A DNA stretch of 31,455 nucleotides from Vitrella brassicaformis (taxonomy: Eukaryota; Sar; Vitrellaceae), in contig CDMY01000523.1 of NCBI GenBank assembly GCA_001179505.1, positions 1 to 31,455 of the forward strand, read 5' to 3'. The stretch's first letter is position 1, and each line of letters begins with the position of its first letter. The notes below the pieces were generated by a model, which saw only the letters and a program-made list of their open reading frames with translations, was not told the DNA's origin and did no database searches. The translations under genes were made by a program, and so were the position numbers. Of the stretch, positions 18,011 to 29,078 are shown piece after piece.

Positions 18011-20492
18011 ATGGAGCCGTCTGTGAGTGTGCGGTTCGCTGGCGATGGGGAGGGCGACGCGCCGCTCGTCATAAAGGAGGGCGTCATACGGCAATTTAGA
18101 TACTTGACTACGGTGATAGCACACACGGCAGAGATGACAGACACGCGACATGCATACAATGTGTGTCGTCTGCGTGTGGGTGCAGGTGATGGACGGCGAG
18201 TTTCAGGAGGGCCAGGAGCGTCAGGTGTGCATCGAGAAAATCAGCCGGCCCATCGGTGAGGTGGTGCTGCAGCAGGAGGTGGACATCGTCAATTCGCTGA
18301 CCAAGGACATTTTGCTGGATGCGTTGATCGCTCTCGACTACCTGCACTTCAACACGGACCAGATCTTCACGACCGGCAGCAACAAGAGCCTCCTGTGGCG
18401 CATCCATCGCAAGGTGAGCAATGGGGAACAGAGAAACGAGGACGGTCAAAGAACTCTGTACGTCACTTCTTTGTTGATGCACCTTGTCGTGTGTCAGGTT
18501 GTGATTGAGGGATGGCTTGCCGACCACTAGCTGGCCACATGTCTGCTGGACAGCTTCGCCCGCTACCCATTCATCGCCCGATTCGTCCACTGCCACCCCG
18601 ACATTTGCGCAGCGGTCCGTCCATTCCTGCGCAAGAATCCTGACGTCATCCGTGACCAGTGGCGGCGACGCGAGAGCGGCGAGGCCGTGGATGACGCCGT
18701 CAAGGCAGTGGTGAGTCTAGTGGCCAGCCTGGGAGACGCCATGTCGTATGATCCAGTCGACGTGTCGCGTCAAGAACTGGCCCGATTCATGACGAATGCG
18801 ACGGGCTCAACGTCACTGTCGGCTGCACATGGTAGGGAACAACAGAGGACTAAACAGGAAGGGGCTGCCGTCACTCACTACTTGTCTGTGGTCGGTGTGT
18901 TGTTGCGCTGTCTATCTCAGCGGCCATTTTCGAGTCCGACGAATTCTCATCTTGTTCTACGGCGACGGTGCGGCCATTTGCCGACGAGCAGGGGGGAACT
19001 GTCGAATGTATAGGCTTCGCTGTCAACGTGGCGGGTCTTCCCCCTCCCTACGCCCCTCACACAGGCAGCGATCTGCCAGCCAATGCCATCCGCGACGGCG
19101 ATGCGAAGCTGACGGAGGTGGCGGGCTGGCATGTCAAGTTCGACCCACTCGGTGGAAGGCGAGCTGAGGGGGAGTCTTTCGTGTCATGCTATGCGCCTGA
19201 TGGCTCTCTGGAGGTGGCTCATCCTCACGGCGATTCCGACGCCACACGCCCCGCGATCCGGCTGCATGAGAGCCTGACGCTGATGGACATGTACGAGATC
19301 CGCATGGGCGAGGAGGCATCGGCTGGCGCCTCGGTTAGGTCGTTTGGCTCAAAGCTACTGGGACAGCGCACATGGATTTCTGTCAACGTCCGCATTATTG
19401 GTGCCGATGCGCTGGCGAAGCAGGGGCTGGTGGACATCCGTCTCAAGGATGTCGTGCTGCAGATGACGGTTCGCCACTTTCCGCTGCGTGTTCTGGCTCT
19501 GCATTATCTGCGGATGTGTGTCATCGAGGGCTGCTATGAGGATATCTCCCGGATGGCCAAGTGAGTGGGCAGATGACCACCTGCTCACAAAAAATGCGTG
19601 TTCTTCTCTCTCTCTCTCTCTCTCTCTGTGATCGTCTGTGTGTGTGCAGGTCGCTCATCGTGAGGTTGCCAAGTACCTGGTCGGCGACATGGCTCTCACG
19701 CGATTTCACCGCCTTCCACTGATGCTGTATTGGGCGGCGGCCATCGACGGCCTCTCTGGGCAAGCTGTTGACTACATCATATCCGGCCTCGAGTCTCACT
19801 TTGACATCAGCGATGTGCTCAGCAGTCCTTCCAGTGGTGCCCCTCCTCCCGTCAGCCATCCAGACGGCCTTCAGGAATGCCCTCAAGGAGGCGGTCGACG
19901 ATCAGAATGACGACGAAGAAGCCTTTGACTACCTCTACAAGCAATTCATCGACAGAGAGACCAGGCGCATTAAGAAGGTCAGTCAGCCACCCTGCCGCAG
20001 CCAAACTCACCTGTCCTTCCCCCACGTATGCCGGCCCCTCTGTCGGTCCGTCTGTGTCTATGTGACTTTGCTGTGTGTGCAGGAGGCGGCCGAGCGGCAT
20101 CGTCTGGAAGCCGAGAATGAGCGACTCCGGGAGGAGATCGCCACACTCAAGAGCCAGGTACAGAAATCAGACACACAGAAGAGCCAGCCACTTTTGATCC
20201 TGATGCATGTGATTCGTTCAGGAGTGCCGTGGCGCGGATGGCCAGGGAGAGCACTATCCGAATGCATCGCTCATGCGGCGGGATGGTGCTACACCAGTCT
20301 GTATGGATTTCGAGGTCAGTAAGCCAGCGAGATGCAAGCAACGCTGAAGGAAGATGATGTCAGATCCCACTTTTGACGATGATGCATCTGCAGGACTTTC
20401 AGAGGCTTGCCCGTGATGGCGTATGCCCGCCGCCTCTCATCCGGCAGCCAATCATCGCTCGAGAGGCAGGCCAGGAAGAACAGCCGCACTGA
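18011..20492 (+). pseudogene. Second BTB-like paralogue, disrupted
   Basis: Exon-by-exon homologue of the gene at 2742: 18011-18112, 18186-18413, 18498-18831, 18921-19560, 19650-19977, 20083-20157, 20222-20314 and 20394-20492. The BTB-like start, central region, zipper (EAAERHRLEAENERLREEIA) and intron positions are all kept. Three lesions are visible. A TAG at 18528-18530 stands where the paralogue has CAG. One base is missing just after the exon-5 acceptor (near 19654). One base is gained near 19818-19860, restoring frame. The segment between the two frameshifts would reach a stop near 19720. The C-terminus differs from the paralogue: an extra exon adds about 33 residues. A truncated 149-aa product covering the BTB-like part is still possible if transcribed. 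Sequencing error cannot be excluded for single-base lesions, but three in one gene favour a pseudogene. Confidence 0.75.
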
Positions 20493-21073
20493 GCAGCCCC
20501 TGTGTGAGAGCAATTGGGACGTGACTGCCTGACTCGCTGCCCGCTGAGTGACACGACACGCCGGAGTGGGTCATATGACCACCCCTCCTCTATCTCTATC
20601 TCACCGTGAGACTCTGTCTTCGGTGTTGTGTGTATACGTTTGTCTGTCTGTATCGATCCCTCCGCTGGCACATGCGGTGGATGATCGACCAATGTGTTCA
20701 TACGTGCGTGGCGCGCGGCTGTGCATGCGCCGATGGATGGATGGATGGTGGTCTGATCCCTTCTGACAGTGCCTGCCTGCCCGATAGATAAGGCACAGAC
20801 AGGGATTTGGTGCTCGCCGTCCTCCATCCTATCCCCCTGCGACACTCTCTGTATCTCGCCCATGGCATGGGATGGATGGCCGACAGTTTTGAAGACTCTC
20901 TCTCTCTCTTTTCTGCGTATGTGAACGTGTGTGTGCATACGAACGTCGTTCATCTCAATGGAATGTCAGTCATGATGAACACAAAGAACATCAGAGCGAC
21001 ACACATGCATCCGGGCCATAGAGACACATACAAGACAGCCAACGATACATGACAGACAGACAGACAGACAGCT
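20493..21073. other. Intergenic
   Basis: No gene is supported. It contains GGAT tracts (about 20732-20752) and a CAGA tract (21050-21072). Several words (GTGTGTTCATACGTGCG, CGCGCGGCTGTGCATGCGC) recall the 5545-5600 flank of the first BTB-like gene, so part of the 3' flank may also be duplicated. Confidence 0.5.
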
Positions 21074-21659
21074 TCATCCGCCCTCTTGCTCCTGCCGCAA
21101 AGCCACCCTGCCCTGCTCTCCCACCTCCTCCCCATCCCCCCCTCCCTCTCCCTCTCCCTCGTGTGAGGCCTCCTGCCAGGCCCACGCAACACCCACCAAC
21201 GACGACCGCTCACCGTCACCACCATCGTCACCAGCAGTATCGCTCGAGGCCAGCAAATCGGCCGTGCTGCTGGCCGTGTCGGCCATCCGCCGACGCCTCT
21301 CGTCTGCCAGCGATGCCGCGACGTCAGCAGATATGTTGAGCTGCGGCCGATGTACTGCGGAAAGCGCCAGTCGGAAGAGCAGCCAATCCGGGAGATCCGA
21401 CTTCTGCTGCAGAAGCTGACACGAACACAGAGACAGGCGGCAACAATGCAGTCTCAATGCACGCCACATATGCTTCGTGGGTCTCCCTCCCCCTCACTCA
21501 CCGACCTGCTGTTCGCATCTTCGTGACAGCGGGTCACACAGCCGCCGCACAGAGGAGCAGTCGGCCAGACCGACCCCTCCAGACCGACACTGACCGACCT
21601 TTGCCGCCTCGAATGCGCGGTGTCGCCGCCAGCCTGCCGCTGCTGCACCGTTGACCCAT
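21074..21659 (-). CDS. Putative C-terminal coding piece of a minus-strand gene
   Basis: Two exons (21506-21659, then 21074-21415 with a TGA stop) join in frame with good signals: CAGCAG before GTCGGTGAG, and CGTGTCAG as acceptor. The last exon encodes a helical segment beginning LLQQKSDLPDWLLFRLALSA, then the arginine-rich LADERRRRMADTA, then an acidic and glycine-rich tail. I recognise no family. No convincing first exon was found; an acceptor at 21660 follows a long TG tract, and the candidate ATG exon near 21856 does not match its phase. It could be the end of a larger gene or a chance open frame. Confidence 0.35.
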
Positions 21660-21688
21660 CTGCACACACACACAGACACAGACACAGA

Positions 21689-21724
<36 letters not shown>

Positions 21725-21955
21725 CTCTTGCTCTACGTTAGTTACTGCTCGGTCCATCCCCTCCCTCTCCGCCTCAGCCATTTCAGCAATACAGACATAG
21801 CCACTGCACCACACACTCTGGAACAGGGCTGCATCTTGGTATCTCAGTGTGACCATAAGAACCGATTCAGCCCGGTCAAATCACGCTTAGTCTGTCATGC
21901 AGAAAGACGGTCTCTCTGTCTCAAGTCAGTCAGTCATGACAAGGCACGCACACCG

Positions 21956-23107
21956 CTAAGTGTCGCCTCCTTTTTGCGCCTTCCTTGATGCCTCATGCCG
22001 TTCTGCCGCAGTGTCACGGCCCCCTCCCTGTTGCTGTCTGTCTGCCATTGCCGCTGCTTCTCGCAGCTCGTCCAACGACCACCTGACAGACAAACGGATA
22101 GATACAGGGCCCACACACAGACACACATACACATGACTGTCTGTTGTCTTAGATGTTGTGTGCTGTATCGTGACGCCCACCATTCAATGTATCCGGCGTC
22201 GGCCATGGGCCTCATGTCTTTCCGCCTCTCCCTCTCGCGCACCATCAGCGAGTCCTCCTCAGCGTATCGCTCGGCGTCGCTCTCCGCCACTGGTTGCTGA
22301 CCTGACTCAGTCTCCTCATCAACGTCGTCGCTGAAGTCGAATACGAGCTCTTCGCCACTCAACGCGCCCCTTCCCTCCCGCTCCTCGATATCCTCAAGCA
22401 CGCTGTTCATCATTTCCACCTGCGCACCCACATCAACCTACACACACACACACACACACGCAACACCAATGCCACACGGATCATCAACGGCCAGTGCTAT
22501 TGATTGATGCGTTTGTTGACTGACTACTCACTCTCTGACCAGCTCGAATTTGAGGAAAGGGATGGCTTTGCGCCTCCTCATTCGCTGCGCCATGGCCCAC
22601 CGGATGCCCTTGACGTTCCGCTGCAGCCACGCGAACCCCTGCCGCTTGTCGAAGGTGTCACCCATTATCGACACATAGACAGTGGCGTGCCGCAGGTCCC
22701 TGGCAACCGTCACATCGACGATAGACGTGCCCGAGAGCACCGCCTCGTCCGCAAAGCCCGCCCTCGAAGGCCCGCCACGCAGAAAGATGTCAGACAAGGA
22801 ATCCATTATGTCGCGGCCAAGCCGACCTGCATTCACGACACACCAACACTCAAGAATGATGGATGTCAGCTGACTTACCCTGCATGATTTGAAGGCGTTT
22901 GGGGTCCAGCAGGCCTCGCCCTCGCGCATTCAGCCTCGTCAGAAGATTCATCTTGCTGCTGCGCCGCCCACCGTTGGGCATAGCGGTGATGAAAGCGTCA
23001 CGCCACAGAAAGCTCCTCGGTGCGTCGAGCATGCGGCCGAGAGCCTCCCGGAGCACCGTTGACAGCAATGCGATGCCGAGCTGGAGGCCGATGAAAGAAG
23101 ACCGCAT
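21956..23107 (-). CDS. Ribosome-binding factor A (RbfA) homologue, probably organellar, 299 aa
   Basis: Four exons on the minus strand: 22879-23107, 22540-22826, 22181-22437 and 21956-22082. RbfA is a KH-fold protein that binds the small ribosomal subunit and helps mature the 16S rRNA 5' end. The family core is clear: an N-terminal RLGRDIMDSLSDI helix, the strand IVDVTVARDLRHATVYVS (112-129), a helix over NVKGIRWAMAQRMRRR, and the strand PFLKFEL (166-172), where bacterial RbfA has LRFELD. After this comes an acidic extension rich in Asp/Glu and a basic-acidic tail, absent from the short bacterial protein. Residues 1-22 (RSSFIGLQLGIALLSTVL) look like a signal peptide and are followed by an Arg/Ser-rich stretch, as in bipartite plastid targeting of complex plastids; a mitochondrial destination remains possible. 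The start is the ATG nearest the signal-like stretch; the frame stays open further upstream. Confidence 0.85.
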
Positions 23108-23294
23108 CACGCGCGCAGATCTGGGGCAGATCTGACTTTGCAGGGATAGATGAAGGTTCCAAGGACCTCGGCAAAGGGGAGGAAAGGAAGAAGCGCCACT
23201 CAGTGGTCTCCAAGCTCGCACTTGCCGATCCCTGCCTTTTCCCTCGCCGCTCGGATGCGGCTTGCGTATCCCCTCCGCGTGCCTGAGTCGTTGG
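23108..23294. promoter_or_regulatory. Short divergent promoter region
   Basis: Only 187 bp separate the proposed start codons of the minus-strand RbfA gene and the plus-strand gene at 23295, so both promoters must lie here or overlap the coding starts. I see no TATA box. Confidence 0.4.
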
Positions 23295-25817
23295 ATGCCT
23301 CCCCGCATCATCAAGAAGGAGCCGCAGCTATGTGCTGACATCAGTTCGCTGTCCGAGTGCCTGCCAGTGCCGTCCCTGTCAGCACCGCAGATCCGGCTGC
23401 GGCCTTGTCGGCCTCGAAAGCGCCTCGTCGATTGCATTGCCGAGTGGAGGGAGCGGCAGAAGGCTCTCGCATTTGGTGTGTGTGACCCGATGGAGACACT
23501 CTGGACGCTGGTCTTTCGGACACCGCTGCTGACCAAGAATAGGTGGGTGGGCGTTGCGTACGGTGGGGCTGCAAACGGTTCAGAATGATGTGGGAGAGGG
23601 AGATCTATGCGGGGAATGACATTTCTGTGTGTGTGTATGGCACTGTGTGTCTTGTTTGTGTCTGGGTGTACCATGGTGTGTCATTCATTCATGTGTCTGT
23701 CAGGCGGCCCGAGTTGATAGATCGGGAGTTGTCTGCCGAGTCGATGTCTCGCATGCCGCTCAAAAACACCACCAACTCCGTGCTCGTCTTCTCATCAGAG
23801 GTAAGCAGCCCCACCTCCAGCCATCCATCCATCCACCGACAAATGTGTGCTGTGTGTCATCCATCCATCCATCCATCCATCCATCGTCAGTCGAGTCTAC
23901 CCAAGGAGGCCCCCCGCCGCAAGCGTCGCATCATCCCCAAGAAGGTGGCGGCCGCGGCCACCCTCCACCCCTCCAGCTCACCCGCCAGCCCGCCTTCGTG
24001 CATGTCCAGCCCGCGCAACGCCATTGGCAATGGCAACGGGAACGGCAGCAGCAGCAGCCGTGGGGTTCTGCTCAACGGGCGGAGCGAGAGCGACGTGGAG
24101 TTCAGCGGCAGCATGACGTCGTCGGGGGTGCTGGTGCTCTATCGCATGCACCACTCGTACACCGTCACGCCAGGTATGTGCGTGCTTACTGCAGCAGACG
24201 GCAGACGGCATATATTATGTGTGTGTGTGTTGGTATGCATCGGTCGGCCGATCGGTTGGTCATGGTCAGGGATGTACATGCGGAGTTGTTTCCTGCGTCC
24301 CAAGTTCGATCCCGTGGAGCGGCGCCACTTCGCCATGGTCCTCTACCCTCTCAAGGCTGTCAAGAGGTACGTACACACAGCATGCAGACACACACATGGA
24401 CAGGCAGACAGACAGACAGACAGATAGACAGACATACACACACGCAGATAAGTGGATCGGTGGATGAGTTGATGGATGGATGGATGGTCTTGTGCTGTGT
24501 TGTATTGTGTTGTGTGCGGCGTGTGTGTAGGTGTCTGCAGATGTGCGCCTCTGAGGATCAGGAGCAGACGTGTATCATCAGATGCCTGGTAGGGCTGCCA
24601 CGCCAGCACACAGAGAGGAGAAACCGTGAGGTCCTCATCTCTTATTCCCTATCAGGTTGATGCGACGGCTTCCGTCAAGTTCGTGGCGCAGCAGTGGGGA
24701 TGCCAATGCCCGGTAAGGCCTCTTCTCGACACACATCATCATATGCACACATGGATTATATTACACGCCCTCCTCTGTCTGTCTGTCTGTCTGTCTGCAG
24801 GCTTACAGCATAGCCGACATCCAGTTCACCCACCTCCTCACCCTCACTCCCCTCCCCCACCCTGACAAGATCTTCCCCGCTCTCACAGCCGCCACCACCA
24901 CCACCGCCACCAGCAAGGCATCGTCAGCAGCAGCAGCAGCATCCCATCCGCAGACGACGGACACAGGCACCACCACCACACCAGCCACCGACAGTAGTGC
25001 AGAGGGCCAACAGCCAGCAGCATCAGACACGGCAGACGGCGATAGTGACCCCGCCGTGTGCAAGATTGTGTCCCGTTCGACCTACGAGAGCATCCCGCCC
25101 GTGGCTGAGGAGTGCTCGCCCACACAGCCGCATTGCGGCCCAGACAGAGATCGAGACAGGACGCCATCCGATGAGCGGCGGCCGGCTGTCTCGACGTCGG
25201 CAGAGCTCAAGAGCCCCTCAACGTTGCCCGCAGAGGTTACCGGCCCCCTGCTGCAGGAGATTGCGTCATGGCGGGTCGATGCTGCTGCTCGTGACCATTC
25301 TGCGGGGGGTGGTGGTGGTGGTGGGTGCCGGGCGGGTGGTGGTGGTGGTCTTTGTGTGAGGGTGTCCGGACTCATAGACCAAGACGACTGCCCGCCCCCG
25401 CCCAGCTGCCCGTCGGTGACAGTGTCGCCCGATGCGGCCACCCCCTGCCCCACAGCCAAGACCATCTCCCCCCTGCGGGACATCTCCAACGAGGAGACAA
25501 CGGCCGCCACTAATGGCTATGCATATACATACGACGAGAAGCCCCGCAGCGACTCGACCCTCAGCAACAGCACCACACGCGTGCCTAGCGGGGTCATCAG
25601 CGCCAGCGCCGGCCATGTCATGGAGGGCGCCAGGTGCCACTCTGACCCATCCGCCGAGGCTTTGTCCCTCTCCCTCCCCCAGTCGACTGTGTGCAAGAGC
25701 GACACTCTGGTGACACGGAAGACGGTCTACAGCAGCAGATACGCGGCGAGTGGTGGCGTCATGAGCAAGCTGACGGCGAGCAGCGGCCGGCGGGAGATCC
25801 GCAGTGGGGTCATCTAG
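23295..25817 (+). CDS. Protein of unknown function, 618 aa, seven exons
   Basis: Exons 23295-23542, 23704-23800, 23891-24173, 24270-24366, 24531-24588, 24656-24712 and 24801-25817 join in frame with canonical GT-AG introns. I do not recognise a domain. Residues 1-115 are mixed helical, with a basic RPRKRLVDCIAEWRERQK stretch. A basic cluster (PRRKRRIIPKK, about 123-133) could be a nuclear localisation signal. Residues 134-190 are Ser/Pro/Gly/Asn-rich. Residues 195-300, spread over four short exons, form the best-ordered part: LVLYRMHHSYTVTPGMYM, then several cysteines and aromatic residues. The last exon is low complexity: Thr/Ala-rich, then Gly runs near 447-462, then Ser/Thr-rich to the stop. 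Start choice is the first in-frame ATG; splicing is supported by phase agreement at all six junctions. Confidence 0.7.
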
Positions 25818-27760
25818 ATAGACCAGGACTGGGGGGAGTGGGTGCTTGTTGTGTTGCTATGTGCATTTTTCAATCGGCGCGGATCGATGGAGATCCTGTG
25901 AGTGCGTGCATGATTTTGATGCCTGGATGGATGGATGGATGCGTGTATGTGGCTCTAATGCTTTTGCCCGCTGCCTTGCCCTCCTCACTCCTCACTCACT
26001 CACTCACTCACTGCCCATATCAATGTATGTGTCGCGTTGTGGCGACACAAGTGCAAGTGCAAGTGCAAGTGCGAGGGTGAGGGAAGTGTATTGCAGCCAA
26101 GGCGGCCCTCTGCGTGCAGCAGTGCATGTGTATGTGTATGTGGCTGAATGTGTGCGCATGGCGAATGGGGACCGAAGGGGAGAGAGAGGGAGGGGTGCTC
26201 GATCCATCGATCGATCGTTAGATCGACACGCGTGGTACGCACTCGGACATTGATTGGTTTGTGGTCAGTCGTCGTTCGTCGTGGGTAACATGTTGGTCGT
26301 CTCGTGTGACATCACACACACGCCTGCCTGTCTGTCTGTCTTTCTGCCTGCAAGTATTTCTGTGTGTCTGTCAGTGTCGTGCTGTGGCATCCACTTCCGG
26401 GGCTTTTTCACCGGGGATGGCCACACACGAAACGTAGAGAGGCAGGCAGGCAGGCAGACAGGGAGGGAGGGAGGGGAGGAGATCCATGTCCATATACACA
26501 CACACACACCATTGTCGGTCGCTCGGTCGTCGGAACACACACTGTCTGGCTGTCTGTCTGGCTGTCTGTGGCTGTGCTCTTGTGTCTACAATGACTACAA
26601 TGAGGCAATTCTTGCGGTGGATTCACTGACTCATCTCATCTCATCTCTGCCTACATACGCTACTCACTACTGCAAGACTGGCCTCCTTCGTCCCTTCATT
26701 CTTCAGCCATCTCTCATGGCTGTCTGCCTGCCTGTCTGTCTGTGTGTGTGTGTGTGTGTGTGTCCACGGGTGGATGGATGGATGGAACGCCTCCCCAGAT
26801 TTCACTGGGAGCAGAGCGCTTCCATTCCGTCCATGGCTTAGGTCGTTCACTAAGTACCTTACAGAGACAGATAAGTGAAGAGCGGTGCCAACGCAACCGC
26901 CCATCTACCTGTATCGTGGTCGTACGCTGTAGACACGTCCGTCCGGTGAGTGTGGTGGGGTTTGGTGGGGTCCTCTGTGTGTGTGTGTGTGTGCCGCCAG
27001 CAGCACCTTTTTGCGCTGCTGCGATGGCACAGCACACCGACACACCCCGGGAGGCCGGCCGGCCTTGGTCTTTCCTGTCAGTCAATGTGTGCATTGATGA
27101 GTCGTCCAGCGGATGGACGAATGGCTGCACGCTAGTGGAGGTGCCTGCTGCCAATACATGAACAACGCCAGCTTTTGACAGACACATGGATGGATGGATG
27201 GTATGATTGATGCATTGCATGTCATGTCATGTCAGCCACTTCATGTCGATGTGTGACGCATGCTTACTTGCTGAATGAAATGGCTCACTCATCAACTCGT
27301 CCACTCCCTCGCCGCTCACCTCCTCCCATTCAATGATTCACTGATGTGTGTATGTGTGTGTTGTGGGGGCAGGCCAACGGAAGCGTCACTCCTCCCTCAC
27401 TCCCTCACTCCCTCATTCCGACTTTCTCTCTTTTTGGCCGGTCGGTCGGCATTAATTGTGTCGTGTCCATGCATGTGCATGAGAAGCGGTTTCTCCGTTC
27501 TTTCCGACTCGACTCTCACTTGTTGTCTCTCTCGCTGTGAATCCACCCACCTCACACTGAGTGACGACACTGCTGGAAACAGCCGCCCGCCCACTGAGTG
27601 GTTTAACATTTGACGTCACAGCACACCTTGGGTCAATCAACACAGAGACAGACGGAAAAATGGCCGGCCCGTCCATCCGCTCGATTCATCAATACAGCCC
27701 TTCCCCGCACGCACATATGCACCGACCCACGCGACAATCAGACGCCCCTCCCTCAGTACG
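25818..27760. other. Intergenic, microsatellite-rich
   Basis: No gene is supported in almost 2 kb. Seen are GGAT tracts (25926-25940, 26770-26785, 27186-27201), a CTCA tract (25985-26011), a CAAGTG hexamer tandem (about 26049-26075), CAGG/GGGA tracts (26440-26476), TG runs (26742-26762, 26978-26994) and a CATGT tandem (27218-27234). Frames up to 195 codons cross it but consist of translated microsatellite. It separates the convergent gene at 23295 and the Rtf2 homologue, so both 3' ends lie at its edges. Confidence 0.65.
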
Positions 27761-28696
27761 TCACCCGCGCCCCTTGGACGAGACAAACAGCGACTTGTAC
27801 ACGTCAGATTTGCCCTCCAGGTGACTCCTCATACCCTCACCACCCTCACCCACCCTGGCCTTCTTGGCTGCCGACGGCACCACCTCGCCGTTCGCTGCTG
27901 CTGGTGGTGGTGCTGGCGGCGCGCTGTTGGCCGGCTCGGCGGGTCTTTTCTTGCTTTCGACCGCCGCTGAACCGTTGGGTGCTGGTGTATCGTTGCTGGC
28001 TGCCGCTGCCGCTGCCTTGGCTTTCTTGGTCTTGGGGTTCTTGGCTCTGATGGCGTCAATCTTTTGCCTGTTGGCCTTGAGCTCGTCCTCGGTGGGCACC
28101 AGACACACCAGGTCCTCGTCGGTGTAGACGGCACCGCAGCTGAGGCACTTCTTGCTGTCGGTGGTGGTGCCGTCCTCCTGCTGCTTGCTCTCGCCCTCCT
28201 TTGTGTTGCTGCTGCTGTGGTTGTGGTTCTTGCTCTCGTTGCCGAACTGCTTGAGAGCCTTGTCCGACAGCACGCACCCGCACTTCCACACGAGCACCCC
28301 CTTGGCGTTGCCGTCCATGTCCACCCTCGTAATGGGACACACCAGCCGACCCGTCGAGCTGTTCCACTCCCCGCCCACCTCACGGAAGTCGCGAGACCCA
28401 CGGATGTGCTCCGCGTTGGGCGGCAGGGTCTTGTCCAGCAGACGCCTCAGCAGCGCCTCCTTGTTGTAGAGCTGACCGAGCCGGCAGGCCACGACAGGCG
28501 GGGAGAGCTTCTCCTGGCTGACAGCGCATGTGCCCCACCGAAGTCGCCGCTCGGTGGTGGTGTCGTACTTCTCGTCGCCGGCTCGGACCTGTGTGTTGGG
28601 CGTGTAGCCCATGCCGCCGAGATTGCGGGCGAACTTGTAGCCGGCTGTGCGGATCATGTCCGCGCGGCCGGGGATGGAGCCGCCGTCGCCTCCCAT
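27761..28696 (-). CDS. RTF2: Replication termination factor 2 (Rtf2) homologue, 311 aa
   Basis: Single-exon minus-strand gene. Rtf2 family proteins act at stalled replication forks and, in some species, in splicing. The N-terminus MGGDGGSIPGRADMIR is typical of the family. Then comes the degenerate RING half WGTCAVSQEKLSPPVVACRL with LYNKEALLRRLL (about 53-88), the zinc segment CPITRVDMDG with WKCGCVLSDKAL (about 120-148), and the closing CLSCGAVYTDEDLV (about 180-195). The cysteine pairs CGC and CLSC are present; the fold binds one zinc in relatives. The C-terminus has LKANRQKIDAIRAK, an Ala/Lys-rich linker with KKRPAEP, and the family's conserved ending SDVYKSLF. Length is normal for the family. 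It is divergently arranged with the SulP gene, 382 bp apart, and it is the only intronless gene here. Confidence 0.93.
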   Translation of the reverse strand: MGGDGGSIPGRADMIRTAGYKFARNLGGMGYTPNTQVRAGDEKYDTTTERRLRWGTCAVSQEKLSPPVVACRLGQLYNKEALLRRLLDKTLPPNAEHIRGSRDFREVGGEWNSSTGRLVCPITRVDMDGNAKGVLVWKCGCVLSDKALKQFGNESKNHNHSSSNTKEGESKQQEDGTTTDSKKCLSCGAVYTDEDLVCLVPTEDELKANRQKIDAIRAKNPKTKKAKAAAAAASNDTPAPNGSAAVESKKRPAEPANSAPPAPPPAAANGEVVPSAAKKARVGEGGEGMRSHLEGKSDVYKSLFVSSKGRG

Positions 28697-29078
28697 CCTT
28701 GGCTACGCTGTCCTGACGGATGTAGCTATCACTGGGGTGTTCTCCTGCAAGCGAAACACACGCACAGAAGAGAGAATGTCGGTGTCTTGTGTCTTGTGTC
28801 TTGTGTCCTTTGACGCTTGCCAATCTATGCTTGTGGCTACCTTGAGAATTGTCTCGAGGGCTGCGATGACGTAGCAAAGCCTCAAACGCTGAATTCAGGT
28901 CGCTTCTGCGAGCCTGACCCTGAAGTTCCCTTTCACGCAGATTCGGCGCTGCAAACAACCAGGTAAGAAGAGCCTCAGAAAGGGTTCGCACGTGTGATCG
29001 TGGCGTCATCTGCGTGCTTTTCCGTTCAGAAAAGCGCCAGTCTGTCGTCAAAGCAGCAACCGACAGCACTTCAGTAAT
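28697..29078. promoter_or_regulatory. Divergent intergenic region between Rtf2 and SulP genes
   Basis: This 382-bp gap must hold both promoters and leaders. A short CTTGTGT tandem lies at about 28785-28808. No TATA box or other named element is evident. Confidence 0.4.

Noticed and set aside
18528-18530. UAG read as glutamine (code reassignment) in the second BTB-like copy
   Set aside because: TAG stands where the paralogue has CAG, which would fit ciliate-style reassignment, but other genes here end in TAG at the expected places (5010, 25815, 21956) and two frameshifts are also present, so decay is the simpler reading.
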